DNA of 64,000 bases from positions 62,001-126,000 of the forward strand of contig CAWKIA010000018.1 of assembly GCA_963849635.1 (NCBI GenBank). The letters run 5' to 3'. The notes beneath the pieces are model-generated. The model had not been told where the DNA came from, searched no databases, and worked only from the letters and a program-made list of their open reading frames with translations. Made by a program: the position numbers and the translations under genes. The stretch is from CAVRUD01 sp963849635 (lineage in GTDB: Bacteria > Chloroflexota > Chloroflexia > Thermomicrobiales > UBA6265). The first letter of the stretch is position 1. Every line of letters begins with the position of its first letter. This document shows positions 36,334 to 45,024 of this stretch, in pieces.

Positions 36334-38056
36334 CGTCTCGTTCTGGATCTCGGGCGAACGCACCAGTCTCGTCTTCCTCAAGGATGGCACGCAGAACCGG
36401 CTCAGAGAACGGTCGTTCGACGTTCACGGCGACAAACAGGTCACTGAATGTCGCTGAGAATCCGGGGACATCGGACTGGTCACCGATCCGTTCGAACGTA
36501 GCCGCCACCACAGATTCGGGCCGGCGTCGGGCACGGTCATCGAGCGGCTTTTCCGATCCGAGGCGCGGGAAACGCTCCTCGGTCAGTAGCATCGCCTCTT
36601 CGACATCGCAATTATAGGTCGTCGGCCGGAAGACATAGCGCACTGCTCGGCGCTCATCAAGCTCAAGCAACCGGGCGCTTTGCGCTCCCGTGGGGAGATA
36701 CTCGACCAGATAGTGGCCGTCATTCTCAGTTCGTTGAATCGAGAGCATCGCGCCGGGAACGAGGTTCTCGGTGTAGAAGTCATCCAGGCCGAGAATGAAT
36801 CCTCCTCGGTTCGGCGTTGGGTACCGCAGCTCAACCAGATAGGTTGTGTAGGACTGCGGGGTTTCAAATGTCAGCACCGCCGACCGCTGATCGGGCTGCA
36901 ACGGCGCCGGCAGAAGCTTCTGCATTTCCGCGTCGTACGGAAGTAGTCCGTGATAGTACTCGTAGAACGTCACGATGTGATCAACCGACCCCGCCGACCG
37001 GAAGTCGGCAGCCGCGGACGTCTCTTCGACCAGATACCGGAAGTCGGTCCCGATCTCGTTCGGCTTCCGCCGGGTCGTGCCGATCTGAGGCAGGCTGCTA
37101 GTGCTCCAGAAACGCTGGTTGTTCGTACCAACGAAGTCGAAATCTCGATGCTCCCGAGACAGCCGGAAGTTGACCGCAAACCGCATCAGCTCAAAGTCAG
37201 GCGAATTCGGCCGCACCATGAGGACGTCCTGAACCAGGACATCGTCAGTGAGTGGCTGCTCCTGCTCCTGGATGTAATCCTTGATCCGGCGAAGGTCACC
37301 GCGGCTAAACCGGGGCACCTGCTCTTCAGCCATCCACTGGTCGCCGAAGTTGGCCACGCGAATATCGGCCCGGAGCCGCTCTCGGATAGCCTCGGCCAGT
37401 TCAAAGTCGTCGACAGCGGAGACATCCATCGCCGGGATGACCGGAACGGTTATCGTTCGGGCGGCGGGAGAATCAGCGCCGGCTTCCTCGGGCTCGACCA
37501 CCGCCTCTGGAGCCTCGACCTCGACGACGTCCGCGGGTACGTCCTGAGAAAATATCTGAACTTGCGGAGTGGTGCCGATCAGCTCCTGGTCGAACCCGTC
37601 GTCATACTCATCGAATCTGTCACTCAGGGCAGCCAGCGTGTCCGGCGCCGTCCAGGAAGGATCGATTCGCACACGAGCTCGGACTGGCGCAGCGGGCATC
37701 TCCGGCTTCGGCTTCGGCGTCAAGAATCGTGTGCCGAAACTGTGCGAGAACTCGACAACTGTTGGGACGGGTGGATAGCCCAACCGGGTCGTAATCACGG
37801 TCACACTGTCGCCATCATGCTCGACGGCGAACACCCGCGGATTTGCCGCGATCGCGGCATCGATTTTCTTCTCGTCGCTCGACGCTTCGGTTTGGCCAGC
37901 GTACTCGCGAATGACCTCGATTGGTAATCGAATCGCGGTATCGACCGACATGAACCGACCCTGAAGCTCAAATGCGCGGAAAATGGCTTGTGCCAGCCGT
38001 TTTTCGGCGGCACTGCCTTGAAACTCAATGGTTGACGCTTGAAACGGAATCACCAT
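36299..38056 (-). CDS. Large hypothetical protein of unknown family with HTH-like N-terminus
   Basis: I do not recognise this protein of about 585 residues. Residues 1-90 look like one or two small winged-helix domains (AEKRLAQAIFRAFELQ, then DEKKIDAAIAANPRVFAVE). An acidic, Pro/Val-rich linker at about 150-200 leads to a conserved-looking globular region with RFSRGDLRRIKDYI and MRFAVNFRLSREHRDFDF. The C-terminal half is rich in beta-like sequence. No signal or membrane segment appears. ATG 38056 fits the hydrophobic start of the first domain; the frame is open to 38101. It overlaps the HEAT gene and follows a 43-residue gene. Confidence 0.75.
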   Translation of the reverse strand: MVIPFQASTIEFQGSAAEKRLAQAIFRAFELQGRFMSVDTAIRLPIEVIREYAGQTEASSDEKKIDAAIAANPRVFAVEHDGDSVTVITTRLGYPPVPTVVEFSHSFGTRFLTPKPKPEMPAAPVRARVRIDPSWTAPDTLAALSDRFDEYDDGFDQELIGTTPQVQIFSQDVPADVVEVEAPEAVVEPEEAGADSPAARTITVPVIPAMDVSAVDDFELAEAIRERLRADIRVANFGDQWMAEEQVPRFSRGDLRRIKDYIQEQEQPLTDDVLVQDVLMVRPNSPDFELMRFAVNFRLSREHRDFDFVGTNNQRFWSTSSLPQIGTTRRKPNEIGTDFRYLVEETSAAADFRSAGSVDHIVTFYEYYHGLLPYDAEMQKLLPAPLQPDQRSAVLTFETPQSYTTYLVELRYPTPNRGGFILGLDDFYTENLVPGAMLSIQRTENDGHYLVEYLPTGAQSARLLELDERRAVRYVFRPTTYNCDVEEAMLLTEERFPRLGSEKPLDDRARRRPESVVAATFERIGDQSDVPGFSATFSDLFVAVNVERPFSEPVLRAILEEDETGAFARDPERDDVYTYVPVTTA

Positions 38057-38129
38057 CTGGTTGTATTCCCTTCGTGGCAGCCCAGAACGCGGTGACGACA
38101 CCGCGGGCAGAGATGGAGTTGTTCAGCGA

Positions 38130-38261
38130 CTAGCTGCCGCGGCCTGACTGCCTCCGGAGGGCATCGATCAGTTGTTGGGTGGTGACGGGCTGGCTGGTGT
38201 TTCGCAGCAGCGTCATCAAGTAGGCGATATCTTCATCTCGAAGCTGGATCTGGGCGCTCAT
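38130..38261 (-). CDS. 43-residue small protein with helix-turn-helix-like sequence
   Basis: ATG 38261 has GGAGAG four bases upstream, and the frame ends at TAG 38130. The product (MSAQIQLRDEDIAYLMTL at its N-terminus, PVTTQQLIDALRRQ further on) looks like a single winged-helix or HTH unit: acidic helix, turn, amphipathic helix ending basic. It lies 73 bases before the next gene on the same strand. Shortness makes it easy to miss. Coding nature is supported by start, ribosome-binding site, position in the operon and resemblance to the domain opening the next protein. Confidence 0.6.
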   Translation of the reverse strand: MSAQIQLRDEDIAYLMTLLRNTSQPVTTQQLIDALRRQSGRGS

Positions 38262-38316
38262 CGACTCTCCGCGACTTAAGGCACACACGCGCCTCGGGGG
38301 GTTCCGCAACCGAGGA

Positions 38317-38322
38317 AGTCTA
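38317..38322 (-). promoter_or_regulatory. Possible -10 of the microprotein-to-MurE operon
   Basis: Leftward TAGACT, identical to the -10 of the sigA leader promoter, lies 56 bases before ATG 38261. The only -35 candidate, TGGCAC with an 18-bp spacer, is weak. Confidence 0.4.
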
Positions 38323-38367
38323 CTCGGACTGGTTCCGTTCGTGCCAGATTTTGCGCTATCACACAGC

Positions 38368-39405
38368 CTAGCCGACAGTCTCTGACACTTCCTCCAGGAT
38401 CCCTTTCAAGACGGTATCCGTCATGACCCCGCCGGCCTCGGCCTCAAAATTGAGGATGATCCGATGCCGCAACGCCGGCAAAGCCACCGTGCGCACATCC
38501 TCAAAGGCAACATTTAGCCTGCCCTCAATCAATGCCCGGATTTTGGAGGCAAGCACGATCGCCTGGGCCCCCCGGGGGCTTGCGCCGTACCGGACGTAGC
38601 GTTTGACGATCCCGACGGCCTGTTCGTTCTCAGGATGAGTCGCAAGGACAAGCCTGACGACGTAGTCGCTGACATGGGACGCGATCGGGACCTGCCGGGC
38701 CAGCTTCCCCATCGCCTCAATCGTCGGCCCATCGGCAGTCTTCCCCGCGTGAAAGGAGCCATCGGCCGTCGTGCGGCGCAGGATCTCCGTCATCTCAACC
38801 GCGGACGGGTACAAGACCAGTAGCTTAAAGAAAAACCGGTCTAGCTGGGCCTCGGGAAGCGGATATGTACCCTCCATTTCAAGCGGATTCTGAGTTGCCA
38901 GCACGAAGAAAGGCTCCGCAAGCGGGTGAACGACGCTGGCGACGGTCACGGTCTTTTCCTGCATCGCCTCTAAGAGGGCAGACTGGGTCTTCGGGGTCGC
39001 CCGGTTGATCTCGTCCGCCAGAATGAGATTGGCGAAGATCGGACCATGCTGGAAGGCAAATCGCCGCCGGCCTTCCTGATCTTCCACCAGGATATTGGTG
39101 CCGGTAATATCGGCGGGCATCAGGTCAGGTGTAAATTGAATCCGGCTGAATTCCAGGTCCAGAGCTTCGCTTAGGGTCCGGACCAGCATCGTCTTGCCCA
39201 ATCCTGGAACGCCTTCGAGCAAGACGTGACCGCCGGCGACGAGGGCAATCAGCACGTCCCGCAGAATCGCTTCCTGCCCGACGATAACCTTGCCGATCTC
39301 GTCTTCAATCCGACTGGCATTGGCGCGAAAGTCGGCGACCGTCATGCCCTCGGCGGGAGCGAGATGCTCCTGCGGCTGGACGGGATCCGCGGTAACCATC
39401 TCCAC
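38368..39405 (-). CDS. MoxR family AAA+ ATPase
   Basis: This 345-residue MoxR ATPase has Walker A GVPGLGKT at 65-72, Walker B LILADEINRA, the sensor region ATQNPLEMEGTYPLPEAQLDRF, and the lid. MoxR ATPases act as chaperones for metal or cofactor insertion and for activation of envelope complexes, usually with DUF58/VWA proteins. None of those is adjacent. Start GTG 39405 has AAGGAG four bases upstream; ATG 39399 is the alternative. Confidence 0.93.
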   Translation of the reverse strand: MEMVTADPVQPQEHLAPAEGMTVADFRANASRIEDEIGKVIVGQEAILRDVLIALVAGGHVLLEGVPGLGKTMLVRTLSEALDLEFSRIQFTPDLMPADITGTNILVEDQEGRRRFAFQHGPIFANLILADEINRATPKTQSALLEAMQEKTVTVASVVHPLAEPFFVLATQNPLEMEGTYPLPEAQLDRFFFKLLVLYPSAVEMTEILRRTTADGSFHAGKTADGPTIEAMGKLARQVPIASHVSDYVVRLVLATHPENEQAVGIVKRYVRYGASPRGAQAIVLASKIRALIEGRLNVAFEDVRTVALPALRHRIILNFEAEAGGVMTDTVLKGILEEVSETVG

Positions 39406-39515
39406 TCATCTCCTTATCGTTCGTGGCTCGTGTCTTCCTCAATGGTAATCGCCAATCCATCTACAAGGGGAAACGGCCTGACCGGGCAGGATGTTTCCTC
39501 AGGTCACGGAGCCGA

Positions 39516-39710
39516 TTATGAATTCTGGAAGACTGCGATGAGCGCGACGACCAGACACATCAGCCCGATTAATCCCAGGGCAGCCCCCCCGATGAGCAGA
39601 TAGGTAAGGCGCGGCGAAATCGAGAATCGTCCATTTCGGCCGGCCGCGGGAGTGTCGCCGTTTACTGCGCCGGTTTCAGATGGTTCATTCCGGTCTTGGT
39701 GATCTTCCAT
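39516..39710 (-). CDS. Small single-pass membrane protein
   Basis: The 64-residue product has a polar, acidic N-terminal half and a C-terminal membrane helix (LTYLLIGGAALGLIGL and following) that ends almost at the C-terminus. The ATG at 39710 overlaps the glycosyltransferase stop (TGATG), so it ends the polysaccharide run. No known family recognised. Confidence 0.65.
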   Translation of the reverse strand: MEDHQDRNEPSETGAVNGDTPAAGRNGRFSISPRLTYLLIGGAALGLIGLMCLVVALIAVFQNS

Positions 39711-40867
39711 CAGCTTCCACCGCCCAGCATTTCACGAAGCGTTCGAGCGAGTACCTGACCGCTGTCCTCCCACCGGAACGTGCCTGCACGCATAACCCGC
39801 GCCCGGCGGGACAGCTCGGACTGAGTGTCGCCCTCCAGGGCGCGTCTTACGGCATCGGCGAGGGCTTCAGCGGAGGCTGCTGGCGCTGTCAGAATCGCGT
39901 CGCCGCCGACTTCGACGAGCGCCGGAGCCGTGCTGGCCACGACCGGGACGCCTGTCGCCATCGCCTCCAGCACGGGCAATCCAAAGCCCTCATACCATGC
40001 CGGGTAGATCACGGCCGCCGCTCCCGCATACAACGACGGCAAATCCTCGTCGGGAACATAGTCCAGCCGGATGACCTTTCCGATCTTCTCGAGTCGTTGG
40101 GATGCCGCGAGGATCTCCTCGTACGCCCATCCTGCCCGACCGGCGACAACCAACGGGAGGTCGACGCTCCCAGATAGTTGCTCGACCGCGCGAAACAAGG
40201 TGAGGTGATTTTTGCGTGGTTCGAGGGTGCCGACCGTGAGCAAGTATGACTCCGGTAGGTTGTAGGCTCGACGCCGCTCAACTCCCATCGGCGATGCCTG
40301 CAAAAACCGGTCATCGACGCCGTTTCGAATGACAACGAGCCGCTCGGGAGGGACACCCAGGCGTTCGATCACGTCCGCCTTGGTGGTTTCCGAGACTACG
40401 GCGACCTTGGCGGCGCTCTTTACCTGACGGGGTACAACGCCGTTCAGGTAGGAACGTAGTCCGGGCGGCGCGAACTCCGGGGCAACGAGAAATGCCAGGT
40501 CATGGACAGTTACAAGCCTCGGTTGAGATACGAACGTCGGCGGTGCGGTGAAATCCGGCGAGTACGTCAGGTCAGAGCGGCCCGCGAAAAACTCAGTTGG
40601 AATCGGGAGATTTGCCCGGAACCAAATCTGGTCAACCCTGCGACGCGCCAAAGGGATCCGGCGCACGCTGACCTTGGCACTTGCCGGAATCATCGACAAT
40701 GCCGCCTGCTGATACGGCTCAGGTGAACGGTGGGCGGATGCATAGAGGAGGGTTGTCGACCACCCGCCGAGCTCTGAGAGGGCGGCAGGCAGAATGTTAC
40801 GGGCGTAGCGGCCTATCCCGGCCCCTTGGCTAAACCCTGCGCTGTCATCAACGAGAAGTCGCACCAT
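39710..40867 (-). CDS. Glycosyltransferase family 4 (GT-B fold)
   Basis: The 385-residue GT-B transferase has an N-terminal GAGIGRYARNI acceptor-domain motif and the nucleotide-sugar domain with SYLLTVGTLEPRKN, then YPAWYEGFGLPVLEAMATG including the GT4 E-x7-E pair. PVVASTAPALVEVGGDAIL follows. These are features of mannosyl/rhamnosyl-type GT4 enzymes such as WbaZ/MtfB. It probably adds a sugar on the cytoplasmic side to a lipid-linked or surface glycan. It begins 11 bases after the flippase-like gene. Confidence 0.93.
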   Translation of the reverse strand: MVRLLVDDSAGFSQGAGIGRYARNILPAALSELGGWSTTLLYASAHRSPEPYQQAALSMIPASAKVSVRRIPLARRRVDQIWFRANLPIPTEFFAGRSDLTYSPDFTAPPTFVSQPRLVTVHDLAFLVAPEFAPPGLRSYLNGVVPRQVKSAAKVAVVSETTKADVIERLGVPPERLVVIRNGVDDRFLQASPMGVERRRAYNLPESYLLTVGTLEPRKNHLTLFRAVEQLSGSVDLPLVVAGRAGWAYEEILAASQRLEKIGKVIRLDYVPDEDLPSLYAGAAAVIYPAWYEGFGLPVLEAMATGVPVVASTAPALVEVGGDAILTAPAASAEALADAVRRALEGDTQSELSRRARVMRAGTFRWEDSGQVLARTLREMLGGGS

Positions 40868-40878
40868 TTACATCTCTG

Positions 40879-42019
40879 CTAGGTGGTGTCGTCGGAGGAG
40901 GTGAGTTCTCGCCGCATTCGCAGGAGATAGAACACCAGGCCAACGACGATCACACTCCAATACCCGATGACTCGATCCATCACGGCTATTGAGCCGCCCA
41001 ATCCGGTGTCGACACCGACCAGGTCGAGCACCTTGATTGTGGCGACCTCGACAACGCCAAGCCCGGCCGGAGTAATTGGGAGTGTCGTCAAAAGCGAACC
41101 CATGAGAGCAACGAACAGTGCAGTCGGAGGGTCCAGGTCGGCACCAAGCGCTTGGGCCACTAGCCAAAGACGCAATCCTTCGGCGGCCCAGATTATCAAT
41201 CCGATTCCGATGAAGACCCATGGTCGCCTGAGGCAGACGAACACACCGTCATGAAGGCGGCCATATTGCTCGTGCAAGCGTTTGGGAAGCCGCCGCTGAA
41301 TGAAGTCGCGAGCGAGCCACATCCCGAGCACGCCGACAGCGCCGAGGGCGAGGAGGCCGGCGCCGATATAGACCGTTTGACTCGCCTGGACCGGAAGATG
41401 CCCACCGAACACGACGAGCGCGGACAGAGCCATGAGTGCGAACAGGACAGTCAGGTCAAGCAACCGCTCCGCCAGCACCGTGCCTAACGACAAGCTGAAT
41501 GGCGCCTTGGCCTGCCGCTTGAGGAGATAGCAACGGTATGCGTCACCAAGCTTCGCGGGAAGAATGCAGTTTGCGAACCAGGAGAGTAGGAAGATCTCGA
41601 CCATTCCATTGATCTTGGGGACAGGATACCCATGCTCTTCTGAGATGCCAACGCGAGCGAGCATTAAGCGCCAGCGGATAGGCGCGGAGATAGAACGAAC
41701 CATAGAACGGAATGAACGCCAAGGCGTAGACCGCGAGATTCGCCTGCCGGATGTTGCTCCAAATCTCTCCGTAGTTGATTTCCAGCCGTTGGAAGAAGAA
41801 TAGGACGATGAAGCCGGCGATGACGAACGAGATCAGCGTCTGAGGACGAAAGAATCTCCTGCCAAGGGTACCCGGACTCTCAGGTTCTTCACTGTCTGGT
41901 GAGACGGTTCCTTCGGCATCTTGAGGGAGTCCATCGGGACGAAAGCCATTGTGATTATCATCGCTTGAAAGAAATCCTGGACCACGTGGAATCTCAAGCT
42001 CGTCAAGGCGATTCGCCAT
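40879..42019 (-). CDS. YbhN/AglD-like lysylphosphatidylglycerol synthase TM-region protein, frame break
   Basis: Two frames form one membrane protein of about 380 residues: a polar acidic N-terminal tail of about 60 residues, a helix (LISFVIAGFIVLFFFQ) and then seven or eight further helices. The break is at a GG pair, 41676-41677; deleting one base gives LRAYRWRLMLARVGIS and a continuous UPF0104/DUF2029-like fold with AKLGDAYR and the late GLGVVEV motif. Such proteins act as flippases or accessory factors for lipid-linked sugars. The ATG at 42019 overlaps the preceding stop. Confidence 0.85.
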
Positions 42020-43536
42020 CAAGTACTACCTGCTCGCTGCCTGCTACCTACGACCATCTGTCCGGGCCGGTGCCACGTTGAGCGGGCGGCGGATGGCGAG
42101 TGCGTCGACCGGTCGGAGTCTCCGCCGGTATTTCTCAACACGAGCTGGGCGAGTGCCCAAACGACACCCAGTTGCAATGGCAAACTGAGAACGTGAAGGT
42201 AGTCGAACACGTTGTGAACGGCAAACGCCACCGTCACACCAATTGCCCCGATCACGAGGGGGCGCTCAATCCGACCTCGAGAGATCCGGAATGCGCGCAC
42301 AAGCTGAGAGGCCGCGACACCAAGGAACATCAGATAGCTCGCTAACCCTAAGAAACCACTTTGCGCCGCCGCGTGGATGTACGCGTTATGAGCATGTCCG
42401 CGCGAGATCCGGAATCTCCAGACTTCAGTAAATTCGCGGTACCGGTTCGAGTAATTGCCTGCCCCGACCCCGAGGACCGGATATTTCTCCGCCATGGCAA
42501 CGCCCGCTCGCCAGTGGGCCAGACGCTCTTGCACAGCAAAGTTCTCTGGCGTGACCAGCACACTATCGCTTTTCAAGCTTAGCGAGTTCGCAAATCTCCC
42601 ACCTAGCTGCTGCCCCGGCGGTGTCATGACAACAACCGCCAACGCCGCAATGCCGACTCCAACGACGGTCCACCGGACCACGTTGCCAAGCAACCAGGCG
42701 ACACACAAGAGTCCGGCAGTAATACCCAACCATCCCCCGCGCGACTGCGTGAGAATCATCGAGGCGAGGCCGCAGCCCGCCGCAATCGCCACGAACCAGG
42801 TAAGGAGCGAACCGATCGGGAGTTTTTGGAGTCCCAGCTTCGTCGGCAGAATCGCTCCGGCCGCAACGGCGATCAACATGGGAACACTGACATCCAGATA
42901 GCCCGCGAACGGATTTGGTTGGCCGAACGTCGCAAACGCCCTGGTGAAGCCGTTTACATCGAACGACTCTGGCCCATAACCACCAATTACCTGTACAAAG
43001 CCGACCACTGATGTCCCGATAGTCCCGGCCGCGGCTCCCCAGATGACGGGTTTCGCCTCGGCAATAGAGGTGATCGAATTTATCGCGATCAGGTAGACCA
43101 CAAGCGGAGTCCACCAGCGGTAGAGCTCCGCCCCCCATGATCCTCGGTCCGACGCGTTGACGATCGTCATCGCCAAGATCGCGACGTAAGCAAGGTGAAA
43201 AATTGCGGTCCGATCGACCCTGATACTTCGCCGCTCGATCAGGGCCCGGCCGACCCAGGCCGTCAGCATCGCCATCAAGATGACTTTCGTCACCGTCAGA
43301 TGGATCGGACCGAGTTGCTCCTCCCCGACAGCCTGCAACGGAATACTAGCGACGAGCACCCCGAGCCCCGCCGGCGGATTGAGCGCGGCCAATACGAACG
43401 CGGAACCGGAGGCGATAAGGAAGAGATTTTGGGGCCAGGGGACGCCAACCAGCACGCCTGCCGCTAACAGCGCAATGGTCGCGGGAACGAAGGTTGCCCA
43501 ATCCCCGCGGGGTGGCGCAACTGCCACCCTATACAC
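42019..43536 (-). CDS. O-antigen ligase/polymerase-like membrane protein (Wzy_C)
   Basis: The 505-residue protein has about ten hydrophobic helices and the Wzy_C/RfaL signature: a periplasmic loop with YPVLGVGAGNYSNRY followed by HAHNAYIHAAAQSGFLGL, whose histidine is catalytic in WaaL-type enzymes. A polar C-terminal tail of about 35 residues ends the chain. It either polymerises or transfers glycan. It is the second of two tandem Wzy_C proteins. Start GTG 43536 lies 66 bases after the previous stop. Confidence 0.9.
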   Translation of the reverse strand: MYRVAVAPPRGDWATFVPATIALLAAGVLVGVPWPQNLFLIASGSAFVLAALNPPAGLGVLVASIPLQAVGEEQLGPIHLTVTKVILMAMLTAWVGRALIERRSIRVDRTAIFHLAYVAILAMTIVNASDRGSWGAELYRWWTPLVVYLIAINSITSIAEAKPVIWGAAAGTIGTSVVGFVQVIGGYGPESFDVNGFTRAFATFGQPNPFAGYLDVSVPMLIAVAAGAILPTKLGLQKLPIGSLLTWFVAIAAGCGLASMILTQSRGGWLGITAGLLCVAWLLGNVVRWTVVGVGIAALAVVVMTPPGQQLGGRFANSLSLKSDSVLVTPENFAVQERLAHWRAGVAMAEKYPVLGVGAGNYSNRYREFTEVWRFRISRGHAHNAYIHAAAQSGFLGLASYLMFLGVAASQLVRAFRISRGRIERPLVIGAIGVTVAFAVHNVFDYLHVLSLPLQLGVVWALAQLVLRNTGGDSDRSTHSPSAARSTWHRPGQMVVGSRQRAGST

Positions 43537-43602
43537 CGGAATTCCCCGTGTCCGGCAGCGTGAAGCTATCGCGATCAGCTACCGGCAACCAGAGCAACGC
43601 GT

Positions 43603-45018
43603 CTACCACGAGCCAGACCGCGGCGACGCCATTGGATCGGACTCGTGTCGCTCGATCAAGGCAATTGCAAACCATGTCAGAACCGCAAGGTCGGGGAGAA
43701 AAAAGCCATTGTCGACCATGCCATGAACGAATCCAGTAACAAGTGCGGCCAGCGCGCCTAACGCCATGGCATCAGCGGACCTCCGTGACCGGAGAATTCG
43801 GATACCTTGCCGTCCTACGATTGCGCCAATTCCAACGACCGCTACGACGCCAAGTATACCGAGGCGCAACCAGACATCGAGGAACAGATTGTGGGCGTGC
43901 GACGTGTACCGCTCTGGCCAACCTGCGGGTTCAACGTACCGAGGCCAATATTGCGTGTAGAACTGGTCGAGCCCGACGCCCCAGACGGGATGGTCCAACG
44001 CCATCCGCGCGGACGCCTTCCAGATGAGCCAGCGCGTCGAACTTGCACCTGTCGACCCAGTATCGAGGATCCGATCACCAACCGTGACGAGCAGGACTGC
44101 GAACACGGCGGCCGTGGCAGCTCCCAGTACCCAGATACCCCGAAGCCGCTTCTGAACGTAGAGCACCAGCAGGAGCCCAACCAGGACCGCGAGGCCCGCA
44201 CCCCTGGAAAACGTCACACCGACGCCAAGGATCGCCACCGCTGAAGCAATGCCAACCCACCGATCGAATGCCGGCCTGGCCAGGGCAATTCCGGCACCCA
44301 GCAACCCGGCTCGCTCAAGAAAGAGCGCCAGATTGTTGGGGTGGGGATATGGACCAGTAGCGCGCCGCACACCATCGGCGATGACGCCTTCGGATCCGAA
44401 CACGATCTGTCCGACCGCAAAGGCACCTACCACGGCACCCATTCCCACCAGGATGACCGACGCGAATCGTCGTGCCGGTCTGTCTGTCAGGACCCACCGA
44501 CAGGCCGCAAAGAAAAGGAGCGGCTCCACGATAACAAGCCGAAATTCCCGCAGGCTCTCTGGTCGGTATCGCTCGTCCGCCAACGTCAGCAATGAAACGC
44601 CGGCCGCGACAAGCAAACCTACAATTCCAAGGGTCATCGGCCAGGACAGAGCCAGCCTGGCTAACTTTGAGAACGATCGCTGTGTGGCCATTGTCGACAG
44701 CGCGTTGACACCTATCCCGGCGCCGCCAACCAGAATGGCCAGCTCTAGCAGACTGAACTCCCGCCCCGAGAGTTCGATTGGATCAAAGACGAACGGAGTC
44801 GCCGCCAACGCGGCTCCGATCGCAGAGACGGGTGATATGACAGCAATGAGGAATGCCGCTAGGAGGCCAATTGCCTTGATCGGAAGTGGCAGGTCGTACC
44901 ACAGAGCTAGCCCCACGATGCCAAATCCGGCGATGCCCAATGTAGGCGGGAGGAAGGGCTGCTCCCGGTATAGATCAACATCGTAGATGTGGATGATCGA
45001 TGTCATGTGCAATGGCAC
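43603..45018 (-). CDS. O-antigen ligase/polymerase-like membrane protein (Wzy_C), first of two
   Basis: The 471-residue protein has about ten hydrophobic segments and the Wzy_C loop: HPVWGVGLDQFYTQY then TSHAHNLFLDVWLRLGILG. The loop histidine is retained. RATGPYPHPNNLALFLERAG is also typical. It follows the glycosidase-like gene by six bases. Together with its tandem paralogue it may separate polymerase and ligase roles for one surface polymer. Confidence 0.9.
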   Translation of the reverse strand: MPLHMTSIIHIYDVDLYREQPFLPPTLGIAGFGIVGLALWYDLPLPIKAIGLLAAFLIAVISPVSAIGAALAATPFVFDPIELSGREFSLLELAILVGGAGIGVNALSTMATQRSFSKLARLALSWPMTLGIVGLLVAAGVSLLTLADERYRPESLREFRLVIVEPLLFFAACRWVLTDRPARRFASVILVGMGAVVGAFAVGQIVFGSEGVIADGVRRATGPYPHPNNLALFLERAGLLGAGIALARPAFDRWVGIASAVAILGVGVTFSRGAGLAVLVGLLLVLYVQKRLRGIWVLGAATAAVFAVLLVTVGDRILDTGSTGASSTRWLIWKASARMALDHPVWGVGLDQFYTQYWPRYVEPAGWPERYTSHAHNLFLDVWLRLGILGVVAVVGIGAIVGRQGIRILRSRRSADAMALGALAALVTGFVHGMVDNGFFLPDLAVLTWFAIALIERHESDPMASPRSGSW

Positions 45019-45024
45019 TCAAAC

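Noticed and set aside
36950..37927. 325-residue rightward open frame
   Set aside because: Antisense to the 600-residue unknown protein, which has operon-like overlap with its neighbours; the rightward frame has no start site or family.
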